Shown here piece by piece: positions 22,635 to 34,703 of a stretch of 64,000 bases of DNA. The notes beneath the pieces are model-generated. The model searched no databases. It saw only the letters and a list, made by a program, of their open reading frames with translations, and was not told where the DNA came from. Numbering within the stretch: the first letter of the stretch is position 1; each line of letters opens with the position of its first letter. The DNA is taken from positions 154,206,501-154,270,500 of the forward strand of contig CM060833.1 in NCBI GenBank assembly GCA_030762175.1, written 5' to 3'. The DNA comes from Metallyticus violacea. Its lineage: Eukaryota > Arthropoda > Insecta > Mantodea > Metallyticidae. The position numbers and the translations under genes were made by a program.

Positions 22635-23790
22635 GCCGTATGGTAGAGTAGCTGCACGCCCTGAAAACGCCAGAGCCGATCTGGTCGGCTTCTCTAATCC
22701 AATCCAAGATTGCCAGCGCCGATCTCCTCGGCCGACATAAAATCTTGCCCCTGGTTCTCCACAGCTAAAGAAAAGGCGTTTGTTAGCGAATAGTCTCTAC
22801 ACTAACACCAATACTAATGTTTCCGATCATGTAAATGGTGATTATGACAACATTGATTCCCAAGAACATTCCTGTGTGTGGTGGAGAAATTCTGCCAAGA
22901 AAATTAGGGAAAAAAAAAATCCAATAATTTATCACTCCACACAACAGAGAAAGCGGTCGGTTACAGTGTGCGTGTGGTGTGATCAAGGCTTGCATGCTAA
23001 ACGTGCAGCACAACATAAGTGCCGTAATTAAAAATAATATCAGTTTTAAATAACATGTAGAGTGTACAGTTAGCATAAAGCGTTTACTTTGTTTTGTGTT
23101 AGGCCTAGATGTTATTTCAGTTCTGTGCGTTTTTCTTATTTGTATTACATTATCAGTACCAGGCAAAATATTAATGTTAGTGTTGGACGTTAATGTACAT
23201 ATATTTATAAATCCGAGTGTATTAAGAGGTTTTGATACATCACACAGTATCAAATATATTTTATCTGATAAGTTTTCACTGCCACTTGTTTTGTAAATAC
23301 ATTTAACTAGTTCACTTTTCTTTCTCTACTTGCGGACATGTTTAGTTTTATAAAATGCATAGTCGCAACAGGCCAGTTTGCATAACTTGTTTCATGCCAT
23401 TTTGTTCATAAATGAATACCCTTCATTATGAACATTAAAGTTTATTATATATCTTAATTTTATCTTAATTTTAAAGTCGATAATTAAACCCAAAACATGA
23501 AAACCTATTTATGTTTGGAAATATTTAATATCGGTTGAATCAATGATAATATTTTAAAGTTATTATATTTTTGTGTTACTGTTAATAAATTTTGTACAAT
23601 GCGTACTCATTTAGCGGTAAGATTTGTGACGTTGTTTGCTATTCTTGAATTTATATAAGCATATTTTGAAAGTAGTGCAATTTTCCCTTTTAAAAGGTGC
23701 CGCATTTTAAGGCTGTATAAGTGAGGCAGGTCTCTGGCTGCTTTCAGCTGATCGCAGGAAGCCGACCTGATCGGCGCGCGGAGGCAACAG
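22635..23790. other. unclassified segment bounded by GC palindromes
   Basis: Three copies of GCCGA-N5-TCGGC occur at 22675-22689, 22718-22732 and 23761-23775, unusual in this AT-rich setting. The outer two lie near ends that could be weak inverted repeats (ccctcttggtgcc / ggaggcaacagga). In between, a plus-strand frame to 23031 ends in a Cys/His motif (VCVWCDQGLHAKRAAQHKC). It may be a DNA transposon relic of unknown class, or unrelated sequence. Confidence 0.3.
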
Positions 23791-24203
23791 GACTAAATAT
23801 ATTAAAAGTCATATATTTCGAATAAAAACTATAAATAATGCTTGGTCATAAAACAAATAGATAAATCACCAGTTTTTAAAACTCAAAGTGGAAAATAACA
23901 TAGTTATGGCCATACTGTAATTCTTTAATGCTTAGAGTATTTAAAATATTATACACAATTCTTATAGCAACTATAAAACAGCCAATGGGGAAATTAAATT
24001 TTACCAATTACTTACCAATTACACGAGGATAAAAATAGTAATATTAATTGAAAGAGCTTGAGAGTGTGCAACTTCGCTTATAGCAATTGCTTTTCTCAAA
24101 CAAAAAATGCAAATATACATTTTAAAAAGCATTCCATAGTCATATTATTGCAACACTGCATTATTTAAAACCTAGAGACGGTTTAGGCAAGTACATTCGA
24201 TTC
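23791..24203. other. unassigned stretch
   Basis: AT-rich; nothing recognised. Confidence 0.5.
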
Positions 24204-24216
24204 TAATTCACAGCTC

Positions 24217-24495
24217 ACCGCCACGGGTGGCCGAGGTCGTTAAGGCGCGGACTCGTGAGCGGGAGGTCTGGGTTCGAATACCGCCAGGACCGTCCTCCCT
24301 GACTGAGTTTTTTCTAGGTTTTCCTCAGTCCTCATAAATGGCAAATGCCGGGGAGGTACCCTAAACTTAAGCTTGGAACGATTCGTTCCTTAACAAAAAA
24401 TCCTTTCCCAACATATCATTTCATCTCGTGTATCATCATTGTCCATCGCCTGTGGTGCCTCTGTAGCAAAAACGGGCGTTAACACTATTCATTCA
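24217..24495 (+). mobile_element. SINE family S1, full-length with TSD
   Basis: A copy close to the apparent S1 consensus. Flanked by the 10-bp duplication taattcacag (24204-24213 and 24496-24505). One G is missing before the B-box (tctgggttcgaatacc). Confidence 0.95.
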
Positions 24496-24728
24496 TAATT
24501 CACAGTCTGACACTTCAGAACCGATCACGATTAACGAAAGCAACAAGTGAAAATAAAATTTTACATGTGAGACCTAAAGCACCTTCTACAACGAAATTAT
24601 GGAGCGAATAAACACTAAGAAAAAAGTTTCTACATATATTTTTAAATGGAAATACACAGAAGTAGCTGGAGAAAAAGTGTAATATGTACATGAAGTATAC
24701 TAGCAGTACTGGTTAATAAACTAAACTG

Positions 24729-26229
24729 TACTCAGGGACAAAAAGGGCCAAGCACTTTTATATTTGATTATATTTTGTTCTTAATTATTTTATAATGAAA
24801 GAATATCCATTTAAAATGTTACTTTATTAAGAACCTTAAATTACAACAGAAACAAACACTTAACTCTGGAGAGAAAAGTTACAAAGAAAGTAAGAGAATG
24901 ACAAGTTTTGTTTTAAATGTGAGTACATTTTTCGGTGCTTGAAACAAAAAAAACTCATTTTAATAACAGACGTCACCCCCTCTGGCTTAAATAACTGTAT
25001 CCATCCATACTTCTTGGCACACTTTCATCAGGTTAGCAATATGCTCCCATTCTTCAAGAACTTCTCGCCTCAATTTCTGTAAGTTTTTGGCAGCTGCAGT
25101 CTTGTCTTAACACGTCGTTACAGCTTGTCCCAAACGTATTCAAGCGGTTTTGTGTCGCGACTCATTGTTGGCCATGGTAAAACATGATTCCCAGTACTTG
25201 GAGATATTCTGGAACTAAATGAGCAATATTCGGGCGCGCACTGTCGTGCATTAAAAGAAAATTATATCGTGTAAATGAACAGATTGATACAACATGATTA
25301 GCCATACATTTATTTATCAGATGTTACACTTCCATTTTATACTCAAAATAACTCAATAGAGCATCCATAGACACTCCTGCCCAAACCATCACTCCACCAA
25401 CTCCAAACGGTAGCTTTTCGGAAATGCAACATTGTGCAAATCGTTCTCCTCTCCTTCTTCAAATGTCGATCAGGTCAGCACAGATTGAAACAGGACTCGT
25501 CTGTGAACAGAACACAGCTGTACTGTTCATTTCTCCAACCCCTATGATCATTTGCAAAACGCAATCGTTCGACTCGGTGCATTCTGAGCAACCTGGGACC
25601 AGTTGCAGGTCTACTTGATATCAGTTCACTTGCTTTCAACCTTCTTCTATCTTTCTGGCCGATATAGGGCGTCCATGCTGTTAACAAATATCTGGGTTAC
25701 AGTCATAGTTGGCAGACTGCACTCCCTAAGAACTGTCAACACCATGTACCTCTCTGCATTTTGATTTATAGCTCTCGGACGACCCAAACCTGGTCTTTTG
25801 ATATATTCAAGGGTCTCTATAAACCGTTTTAAGACATCGTGAACTGTACTTCTAGTCATATTCATTACATTTGCAATGTAGCGTACACTGCGTCCATCAT
25901 CCAGTCACATCTTCAAGTCGCATCTTGTTTAAGGTAAAATGTGACAACCCTACTTACACTAAACATGTAAAAATAAATAAATAATGAAATGAAGCACAAA
26001 ATGGTTATGACCAATTTGCTGTATTTGAGACTTTGTACACATAATATTCGGTTACAATAGCTTGTTATAAAATAATAAACATTTAACATAGCCTACATGT
26101 CTCCATGACAACAAATGACTATGATTATATTTTATAACAATCAAATACATTGCAATATATAAGCAAATATGTGCCCGATTTTTTTTTATTTTTGTTTTAT
26201 TTTATTATTTTGTTTTTTATTCCTGAGTG
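24729..26229 (-). mobile_element. Tc1-like transposon relic with inverted repeats
   Basis: About 1.5 kb bounded by imperfect inverted repeats: tgtactcagggacaaaaagg at 24727 and, reverse-complemented, tgcactcaggaataaaaaac at the right end. Minus-strand frames from the right: MNMTRSTVHDVLKRF and RPGLGRPRA (helix-turn-helix and GRPR hook, 25760-25865), RVERLRFANDH and VLFTDESCF (first catalytic Asp, near 25490). After a stop and shift come LLMHDSARPNIAHLV (second Asp, near 25225-25260) and KPLEYVWDKL (catalytic Glu, near 25120). The D-D-E order fits Tc1. Several stops and shifts make it inactive. Confidence 0.85.
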
Positions 26230-27079
26230 CAATAAAAATATTTTGAATTCATTGACAACACGTATAAACTGAGGTACCTGATACCTTACTTACATTTAGT
26301 ATGTTCTATACTATTCAAATCTCTTAAAAAAAGTAACGATATTTCTAATATCTGCTCAAGTTTACAAATGCAAAAGTAGACTGCATTGCGCAGTGTTCCT
26401 AAAGGCCACTGCAGACTTCCTCGTAGTGAAATGGTCAGCATATCTTCTTTTGCGGCAGATTTTTCGTACGAGTAAAACTCCCTCGTCAAATCTAGAGGAG
26501 ATAAAGTGTACTTATGAGGCGAGAGGACGAGTGACAAGAGGATTTAGAGATCCTCATAATATGAGCTGCCCTACACACACCGCGCAGGAATAAAAAGACA
26601 ACGCTCGCTGGATGGGAAAGCCGCAAAATTTATAACTTACAGTATGAATCGAATATAGCTCTCGTGACCCTTGTTTAGTGTCTGGCGCTTATCTTGCAAC
26701 TATGTCAGGGTTGCATATTTTATTTGTTTTCTTATTTTCTGATAAGAAAATATTTTTTTTCCTCCATGAAATTTCAACAAGCACTTTTAAAAGAAATATA
26801 TTAAACAAAGACATATAGAGCGCTAAGAATAACTGTGAACTTCTAAATAATAGCATCAACTGATAAACACTGCATAATATAAGCAACTATGGTTCCTGCA
26901 GTTAACTGTCAGACATGTACAAAATATTTTCACACTACTGTAGGAAAATCAACCAGCAAAACAAGCCAGGTTTGGAAAAAGCTACTTAATTATAGATAAT
27001 CTACAATGCCAGGTCATAGAGAAATAACAGAAATTCAACCAGGAAATATACTTATAGAAAGCATTACGAGACCAATTTG
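26230..27079. other. unassigned stretch
   Basis: No element recognised; short open frames lack motifs. Confidence 0.5.
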
Positions 27080-27369
27080 TTGATTTGGTTTATACGGACG
27101 CTCTTTAACATCTCGGGTTATCAGCGTCCCATTCAATTCAGGGCGTGAAACCGCCAACAAATTTTGCTCAGAAGCCTCTTCTTTCAGGCTGTAGGTTCTT
27201 TATTGTGCCGTAAATGTCGACACGGGACCCACGGCTTTACTTCCCTTCCGAAGGAAGCCATACTTCGGATTTTTACGCCCGAAAAAATACATCAATCCTG
27301 GCCGGGTTCGAACCCGCGATTTTGGGTTTAGGAGGCATTTATGGTTACAACTACAGCACCAGGACCGAT
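27080..27369 (-). mobile_element. SINE family S2, full length
   Basis: Reverse complement of the complete S2: 3' end at 27080 (gatttggtttatacggacgc), B-box complement gggttcgaaccc near 27303, head at 27369. Confidence 0.93.
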
Positions 27370-27468
27370 ATTATAATGAAACCAAGCACGGAAGAAAAGT
27401 ACATATTAGTTCTGATAAAAATGTGCTAAAATTCAATTTGGTAAACAAAGAAGAGAATTTAGACTAAA

Positions 27469-28200
27469 ATGAGATATAAATCAACGATATCTAATATCTC
27501 CAAACATGTTATGTTTATTTCAGAAGATATGTTTAGAAAAGTTGAAGATGATTATGATATGAATGTAGAGGGAAGAAAAATTTCCAACCTTATATTCGCG
27601 GACAATGTTGTGCTTATAGCCCGCACTGCAGCAGAACTAAAATCACCATTGCAAGAACAAAACGTATAGCAATAAACCAGGACTGTGATGAATCAATAAA
27701 ATACTAAACTAATGACCGCCTTGGAGGTAGATACAGTAATATGAAACTGGAAATAACTTAAGAGATATTCCGAATTGCAGCAGCATAGGAAAAATTTGGG
27801 CAGCTAATTCACACTTTTGAATAAATCACACAATATGAAAATTAAAAGAAAAATAATAAACTTCACCAGCCCCAATTTCTTTCTCCAAGTGTAGCCTAAC
27901 CAAAAAATGAACACAAACAATAAAAATATGTAAATAAAAAAAGGACTAAAGGGCACGAAATATGCCTTCAAGATAGTGTTATCACATCTGTTTAAAATAG
28001 AAATGGGTTGGGCATATGATGCCGCAATAGATGAACTTCAGAGCCAGAGCTTGGAGCAAAAAAAATCCAAAACGCCGGATAAATTTTCTTGTCGGATGAA
28101 TTGAGAAAGATGATAAGCAGCAGATGGTCATGTGAGCAAAGAACCAGAAGCAGTGCAAATTACCAAACCAATAAAGTGATAATAAACACGAATGGATATC
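27469..28200 (+). mobile_element. RTE-like LINE reverse transcriptase C-terminal relic
   Basis: Frame at 27500-27665 reads EDMFRKVEDDYDMNVEGRK, then ISNLIFADNVVLIARTAAEL. This is RT motif C of RTE-type LINEs, with FADD changed to FADN, which removes a catalytic Asp. Downstream, frame-shifted, are FGQLIHTF (near 27796), KWVGHMM (near 28002) and MSDELRKMISSRW (28089), matching the order of the C-terminal region in RTE proteins. Many stops. It starts 100 bp after an S2. Confidence 0.75.
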
Positions 28201-28529
28201 TTAGGCAGTGGCTATCTGAGGCCACTTTCTTTCATTCGAAACAGGTCTTGCCTATAGAGGATGTTTCGAATATCGTAATCATAGTTCTGAATGAAAATGC
28301 TCCATGTTTCATTATACAAAGAACTTTAAAAAAGTAATCCAAAACATTTCTCCATTTTTTTAAAGTGTTAGTTTCCAATACTGGGGTAGTTCTTTAATTC
28401 TTTGGCTATTCAATGCTTTTTTCAATAAAATGTCGCTGAAAATATATGGTTTTATGACACCTTGAAGTTAGAACCAGTATATTGTCTAAGTACAGCTCTG
28501 TATATCTGTCATGGATCTTGGGATTAGAA

Positions 28530-28960
28530 AGAGCGCATGAGGAAGGTTAAGAGCCGTGTGAGGAATATGGATAGGCAGGAGTCAATGTCAATGTACAGAG
28601 ATGATTTTGCTAACTGTAAAGTGGGGATGGAGCAATACATCAAAACAGGGATCAAACTCACTAGACAGGTGTTCGCATGGCTTAGACTAAGCGGATTATG
28701 TCCTCCACGAAAATGAGTGGAAAATTTGCCTAACTGTGAGGAGAAGGAATCATGGACACATATACTGGTTAAATGTAATGGGTACGGGAAAATGGAGGGT
28801 AAATTATCTCACAATCCTTTATGGGATAGAACAGGTGGAGATGGCCAAACTGGGCTCTGCTGACAGGATTTCTCTCCAAAGCAAGGAGAGAAGATATTAT
28901 GTAACTTTCTGATGTGTGTCAGTTCAGTTCTAAAAAGGCTGATAACTGGGGAGGAGAATG
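28530..28960 (+). mobile_element. LINE ORF2 C-terminal relic with cysteine motif
   Basis: Frames read MYRDDFANCKVGMEQYIKTG, VFAWLRLSG and ENLPNCEEKESWTHILVKC. The last resembles the C-x2-C-x7-H-x4-C knuckle at the end of several LINE ORF2 proteins (first Cys lost). The clade cannot be set from this piece. Confidence 0.5.
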
Positions 28961-29217
28961 CGGGAAACAAATTGAGTTAATCCAGCTATAAGTTTTTAAT
29001 GTGGCCTCTATCGGTTTTTATTTTGTTTGATAATTCATTTTATTAATTTTTTGTATTTTTATTTCCCTGTTTAATATATATGTTTGATAACTAATTGTGA
29101 AATATCTAATTTAATATCTGGCATTAAATGAAACAAACCTTAGCATATTATACAAGTGCATTTCAGTGGGTCTGTGGCTGTTGAAGTTTTGTTGCATAGG
29201 TGTCACCTGAAATAAAT

Positions 29218-29292
29218 ATTCTACTACCATTACCACCACCACTACTACATCTACTACTACTGCCACCGCCGCAGCCACTACCACTACTACTT
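29218..29292. repeat. imperfect (ACY)n trinucleotide tract
   Basis: Runs of ACC, ACT and GCC triplets, following the presumed LINE 3' flank. Confidence 0.8.
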
Positions 29293-29611
29293 GTACTACT
29301 GTGGTTTTAACTTTTTGGTCACCGTCAAATTTCTGTCATGATTGTATTTTTTAGATGATCAAAGAGATGTAAATCAGGGATGCAAAACCCGGGCTAAAAG
29401 TTGTACATGCCTTTGATATTTAGTTATAACTTCTAAGATGTATATACTTGTGGCTTCACATGTTCTAAATGACTTTGGTCATCTCTGTGAGGGTGGATGA
29501 GCAGAGCTCCTTTTCCAACTGCTAAAGAAGTTTGACATATAATTCAAAATTAACTGGTTTTTTTTTCAACAAAACACCGCAGACGACCGGCAGTTGTTTC
29601 TAAAGATAAGT

Positions 29612-29901
29612 AAGAGTCAGTCCTGGTGGTCTAATGGCTACTATACTTGCCTCATAGACCCAAGATAGCGCGTTCAATCCCGGTAAGGGTCAATGAGGGT
29701 TTTTTTTCCGAGAGAATCTTTAAGTATGGCTTCCTTCGGAAGGGAAATAAAGCCGTGGGTCCCATGTAGTAGATTGACGGTGCGTAAAAGAACCTCAAGC
29801 CTGAAAGAAGAGGCCCCGGAGCAAATGCACGCCCTGAATTGAATGGGACGCTGATGACCTGAAGTGTTAGAGCGCCTGTAAATAAATCAAATCAGCAACT
29901 G
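29612..29901 (+). mobile_element. SINE family S2 with TSD
   Basis: Head tcctggtggtctaatggcta, weakened B-box gcgttcaatccc, full body and 3' end. Flanks share aagataagt (29603-29611 and 29902-29910). Confidence 0.93.
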
Positions 29902-29910
29902 AAGATAAGT

Positions 29911-30477
29911 CCTCTTCTAAGCGTGCAATACAATCTCAACTGACGTAGATGAAGACGAGCGAAGAGTGACAAATGGAGTATTCGAGTGTTGCTGCGGCCT
30001 TTACAGAAAAGCAAATTTCAACCTTGCATTTAGATGTAGGTAAATGGCCCACAATTGAATTAGTGCAATTTTGAGCGTTTGACTGAGGGCTATGTTTATT
30101 ATTAGTTCACAGAATCAGGCAAATATTCAATAAAATATGCAGTTTATGTACCTATAAGTAAGCATTCATTTAAATAGTTTAAACTAATTATTACAAATAT
30201 TTTATATGTTTAGCATTTAAGAAAGTTTTAACAGGGATAAAATGAAATTATTTGGAAGAAGGGAAACTGGCGTTTCTCAGTTTTATGTAGTCAAATTTTC
30301 TGGAGGTTTAACACATTCTAATTTCGTTAACAATAACGCTGATGACCTGAGAAATTATTTACAAAAAAGTGGTTTGGGAGAAGAGAGAAGTTCTTTTAGA
30401 TGAAGAATATGCAAATATATTTAAAATGCTGCAATATTCAAAATGAAATCTTACAAACTTGTGTTGTGACGTTTTTT
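29911..30477. other. unassigned stretch
   Basis: Nothing recognised. Confidence 0.5.
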
Positions 30478-30600
30478 TAATGGTGTTTAACGGGCGTTTT
30501 TACTACTGAGGCATCACAGGCGGTGGACACTGATGATACATGAGATGAAATGATAAATTGGGAAAGGAGTTTTTAAAGAAGGAAACGTTCCAGGCCTATG
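30478..30600 (-). mobile_element. SINE family S1, 3' fragment
   Basis: Reverse complement of the S1 3' half up to gcctggaacgtttcc; the head and first half are missing (5' truncation). Confidence 0.9.
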
Positions 30601-30655
30601 TCGTGTTGTAACGGTGATTTCCTTCACATTTACTTAGTTCAATGTAAAGACAGAT

Positions 30656-30853
30656 AAAATTATGTCCAAAGTCTCACTCAGTCAAGCTAGGTATATGCTT
30701 TTCATCTTATCTTGTATAGAAACTTCCAAGTTTTGTAACAATCTAAAATTACGGCGCTAGTGCTCGTGCGCATGGAATGACAAAGCATAGAGTTTTGTGA
30801 AATTACATTCTCAGCTTTAAAAGCAGGTTCTGTGCTAAGAAATAAGGAAAGCG

Positions 30854-30893
<40 letters not shown>

Positions 30894-31482
30894 GTATGCT
30901 CAGATGTGAATATCTCTAAAATTATCTGCAAATCTGCACTGGGACATTGAGATATGATGGTATGATCATACCATTGTGCCTTCAGTTGTTTGCTGTCATG
31001 TGGAGAATATCGTGAACAGTGGACTGTGGAATTCCCAGATCTGAACTGGCCCTCGAATTGATTTCTACGGGCTGCGCTGAAATACTTGACTAACATCTTC
31101 AACTTTAGCTGCAGACACTACCCCCTTCCCCTCTCTCCCCTTCCATCTTAACACAGAGAACCTATTTCTAACAGCTGATTATGCCATTTCACAAAGGTAT
31201 GGCGCTCCTAGTCATTTGCACCATATTCCTGCCTCCTGAATATTCTTTGCTCTTCAATTGGAAACTTTAATATCGCTAACCGATAAGAACATTTCATTTT
31301 ATGTTGAATTCCGCCGTTTTAACTCACGTTGTCACACCACGCGCAGGCGCACTAGCGCCATAATTTTTATTCATACAAAACTTGAAGAATTTCTACACAA
31401 GATTAGATAAAAAATTATATTTCTTAATAAACTGAATTATTTTCATGTTTATTATAGGCAGTGTTACTACCGGACATAATTT
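30656..31482. mobile_element. MITE-like element with long inverted repeats
   Basis: The arms at about 30658-30785 and 31322-31480 are inverted copies. Both share, in order from the outside, attatgtcc, atcttgt.tagaaa, caagttttgta, aaatta.ggcgctagtg and tgcgc.tgg..tgacaa. They enclose about 550 bp with no transposase, including a 36-bp A run. This is the structure of a non-autonomous DNA transposon. The superfamily is unknown and no clear target duplication was found. Confidence 0.6.
30856..30891. repeat. poly(A) run of 36
   Basis: Homopolymer inside the inverted-repeat element; it may be the tail of an unrecognised retroposed sequence. Confidence 0.9.
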
Positions 31483-32578
31483 ATTAAGCTTAAAATGTAG
31501 ACGCTGATGATATTAGAGCAGTAATCTTTATACGTGTAGTACTGGAAAAGAGTGAACAAGGATTGAGTGTTTTACAACTGCTTACGACCCCCATTGTGGC
31601 TAAATCTAATATATCATACTTGGCAATGATGTTTTTTTTTCTCTTCTCCTTTTCCTTTCTCCTACGGCTACCATACTGAAATTCTCGAGCCCAACATTGT
31701 TCTGTAAGGAAGCTATCTATATAGCAGAACAGTTTTGTTTCATCTGAGCTGCTCCCCGCGTTCTTTGCCTCATTCTCCCAGCTACAGCGAATCTTCTCGA
31801 CAAAAGCCTAACAACTCAGGCGCTTACTTCTATAAAATGAGCGGCTTCCTGACCTAATGCTAGCTATCATCCAAAGACGTCACATCGATTCTCGGCGCTA
31901 GCGTGGATGCGGTTCTCTCCGGCAATTCAGAACCTAGGGTAGCCCCGAATTTCATAACTGAACCATCCTCTGAAGATTACTACTTCATCAGAACATTTAA
32001 AATCTATACTCTTTTTAAACATTTTCGGTATTACTTTACATAATTCTATTCTTAAAATAAAGTAAATTGTAAAATGTTTGAATACAAAAGATATTACGCT
32101 TCTCATTTATAGCCTTACTTGACTTTTATCAGAGTAGCAACGAATTAATAAAACATGATTGTGCTATTTTATAAGAAAAGCATAAAAACAAATGACAATC
32201 CTCATATTCTGATCCGGAAGCTCAAATTCGATCTTTTGAATTCAATCAAAATCAAATATTTTCGTAGCTTTCCTCGGTCGCAAAGAAAATATCGCCATCC
32301 GTTCTTACTTTCAAGAATTTCAGAGCATTTCTTTACCTTTTGTAACGTTGAAAACGATGTAACGATGTAACGATGAACGAATTGAAAACGATTCAACGTT
32401 GTAACGTTGAAAACGATATTGATGTATGCTTACTGCATAACTAAGCAAAATAACTTAATAAAACGAATACAGAATACTACACGCTTCACAAAAGGTCAAC
32501 AGAACTGTAAAAGCAACCTATAATATTAGTATAATAAACAAACTAGTAAAATAAATAACAGATAATACAAAAGAGTTT
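31483..32578. other. unassigned stretch
   Basis: Nothing recognised apart from the short repeat at 32342. Confidence 0.5.
32342..32425. repeat. short interspersed gtaacg / ttgaaaacga repeat
   Basis: The words gtaacg and ttgaaaacgat alternate several times over about 80 bp (imperfect minisatellite). Confidence 0.7.
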
Positions 32579-32800
32579 TAGACCGCCTCTGTGGCATGGT
32601 GGTAGCGTTGGCGACTACTAATCTGGAGACCCTGGGTTCAAATCCCGGTCAGATCCACCACTCTGGTTTAGGTTTTATTCGGATGCTTTTCTTACCCTGA
32701 GAACGTGAAAGTCAAATAGCTTTAAGGCGCCCAGGACTTTGATCTCATTTGCGCCATCATTAATTAATTTCACTTCATTCATCCTTAACAGACTTACGCC
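32579..32800 (+). mobile_element. tRNA-headed SINE, third type
   Basis: tRNA-like head gcctctgtggcatggtggta (A-box-like) with B-box gggttcaaatcccgg at 32635, then a non-tRNA body with ctctggtttaggttttattc. Unlike S1 and S2 in sequence. Only one copy seen here, so the SINE status is inferred from structure. Confidence 0.65.
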
Positions 32801-33289
32801 TGTAGTATTCACTTCCAATCTACAGACGTCGCAAGAAAACCAATGAAGTCAACATAACAATAAAAATAGTCATAACGAAAGTGGTCATAATTTGAGATAT
32901 TTCAATTATTCAAGAGGGGATAGAAAAACTCTGATTGCAGCTATACAATACATAAGGCCTACCCATTTTACCGGCAGCTTAAAAAATATGTATAAAAGTA
33001 ATTTAAAATAAAATCACAAGTAATCAGACAAATTATCTTAAGAAATACCACGAGTACTGATAATTTTTGGTAATTTAATTCAGGTTAGGGAGTGTTTGTT
33101 GTCAAACATGAGTTTGAAAGCTCAATTAAGTTACCTAAGACAAATTAAGTACAATATTTCGGCTCAATATTTTCGTTTTTCAAGATAAAAAGAAAAGGTT
33201 CATTGGTCTTTTTAGGAGATGAACAGTTTAGTTCATTATATTACCCACGATGATTATTTATTTTTTCTTATATATCAACACGATTTCAC

Positions 33290-33557
33290 TGCCACGGGTG
33301 GTCGAGGTCGTTAAGGCGGACTCGTCTAGGGTTCGATTCCCGCCTGGATCGTCCTCCCTGGCTGAGGTTTTTGCAGGTTTTCCTCAGTCCTCATAAATGA
33401 CAAATGCCGCGTAAGCTACCCTAAAACGTAGACTTGAAACTCTTCCTGCCTTTAAAAAAATACTCCTTTATCATTTCATTAATTTCATATATGATCAGTG
33501 TCCACCGCCTGTGGTGCTTAAGTACTAAAAACGGGCGTTAAACGCTATACAAAAAAG
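33290..33557 (+). mobile_element. SINE family S1 (unit 1 of the tandem duplication)
   Basis: S1 with a shortened head (gttaaggcggactcgtctag) and B-box gggttcgattcccg. It lacks the GC present in the second copy. Confidence 0.93.
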
Positions 33558-33720
33558 GAAGTTACCTAAGACAAATTAAGTACAATATTTCGGCTCAATA
33601 TTTTCGTTTTTCAAGATAAAAAGAAAAGGTTCATTGGTCTTTTTAGGAGATGAACAGTTTAGTTCATTATATTACCCACGATGATTATTTATTTTTTCTT
33701 ATATATCAACACGATTTCAC

Positions 33721-33992
33721 TGCCACGGGTGGTCGAGGTCGTTAAGGCGCGGACTCGTCTAGGGTTCGATTCCCGCCTGGATCGTCCTCCCTGGCTGAGG
33801 TTTTTGCAGGTTTTCCTCAGTCCTCATAAATGACAAATGCCGCGTAAGCTACCCTAAAACGTAGACTTGAAACTCTTCCTGCCTTTAAAAAAATACTCCT
33901 TTATCATTTCATTAATTTCATATATGATCAGTGTCCACCCCCTGTGGTGCTTAAGTACTAAAAACGGGCGTTAAACGCTATACAAAAAAGGG
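33721..33992 (+). mobile_element. SINE family S1 (unit 2 of the tandem duplication)
   Basis: Copy of the preceding SINE, duplicated with its flank rather than by retroposition. Confidence 0.93.
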
Positions 33993-34159
33993 GGGTTTTT
34001 CTTCCTGAAATAATGATAAAATAAGATCAATATTGGTTGAGTTTTTGCATATAGGTCAATGCTAGTCTTTCAGAGTATTTTATACAGCGAGCAGCAACCC
34101 ATTCAAGTACTTCCAACAAAACATTCTATTTTTGGACATTGAATAATAATTTCTTAAAG

Positions 34160-34703
34160 CAACATTCAAACATTGGCAAAGGAATAGCTCAAAATCTCAA
34201 TTCCAGCAGAATAAACATGAACCAGGAATTCATATTAAACTGGTTTGAAATTATTCAGAGAGAATAATTATCTTGAAATTGTTCAACAAGCCATAGAGTT
34301 TTCACTCTAGATATGAGCGCTTTCTTTTTAAATCCAAAAAAGAAACAAGGCTTTAGCCCTGAAAGACGAGAAAAATGCATATACAAGTAATTGAGATGAG
34401 AAAGATTGTTCAATGCTGACAACAGAACACTAAAATGCAGATTTAACCTCTCCATTGGTGGTATGAAAGATTTCCTCATGAAATGGATGGCAGTATGCAA
34501 AAGAACTGGGAATAGGAAACTTAAAAAGTGGTTGGATGACCGGATCTTTGATTTCCAAATTCATCACAAGCCGACAGAAAGATAGTAATGCCAATTATTC
34601 TTTTCATTGGTGGACATAAATCTCATCATACTCTACATACAAGCAAATTTTGTCAAATACATCAAATTATATTTATATCATTTCCTCCAAATTCAACTCA
34701 TGG
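34160..34703 (+). mobile_element. pogo/Jerky-type (CENP-B-like) transposase relic
   Basis: Frames in order: INMNQEFILNWFEIIQRE near 34210, VFTLDMSAFFLNPKKK near 34300 (NADES-AFFL block, first catalytic Asp kept, Glu lost), ERFPHEMDGSMQKNW near 34470, and MPIILFIGGHKSHHTLHTS near 34588 (normally FVDGHKSH, so the second catalytic Asp is Gly), ending FPPNSTHG. The order and spacing match the DDE_1 domain of Tigger/Jerky proteins. The domain is cut just after NSTH by an S2 SINE, so the third acidic residue region is not seen. Confidence 0.78.

Larger units (their letters stand above)
33128..33992. repeat. recent 431/434-bp tandem duplication
   Basis: Unit 1 (33128-33557) and unit 2 (33559-33992) differ by a GC insertion, one extra A and a G/C change that I could see, so about 99% identity. 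Each unit holds about 160 bp of unique sequence plus a whole S1 SINE. Confidence 0.95.

Noticed and set aside
22783..23253. Minus-strand 156-codon frame
   Set aside because: Low-complexity AT-driven composition overlapping a plus-strand Cys/His frame; no motif.
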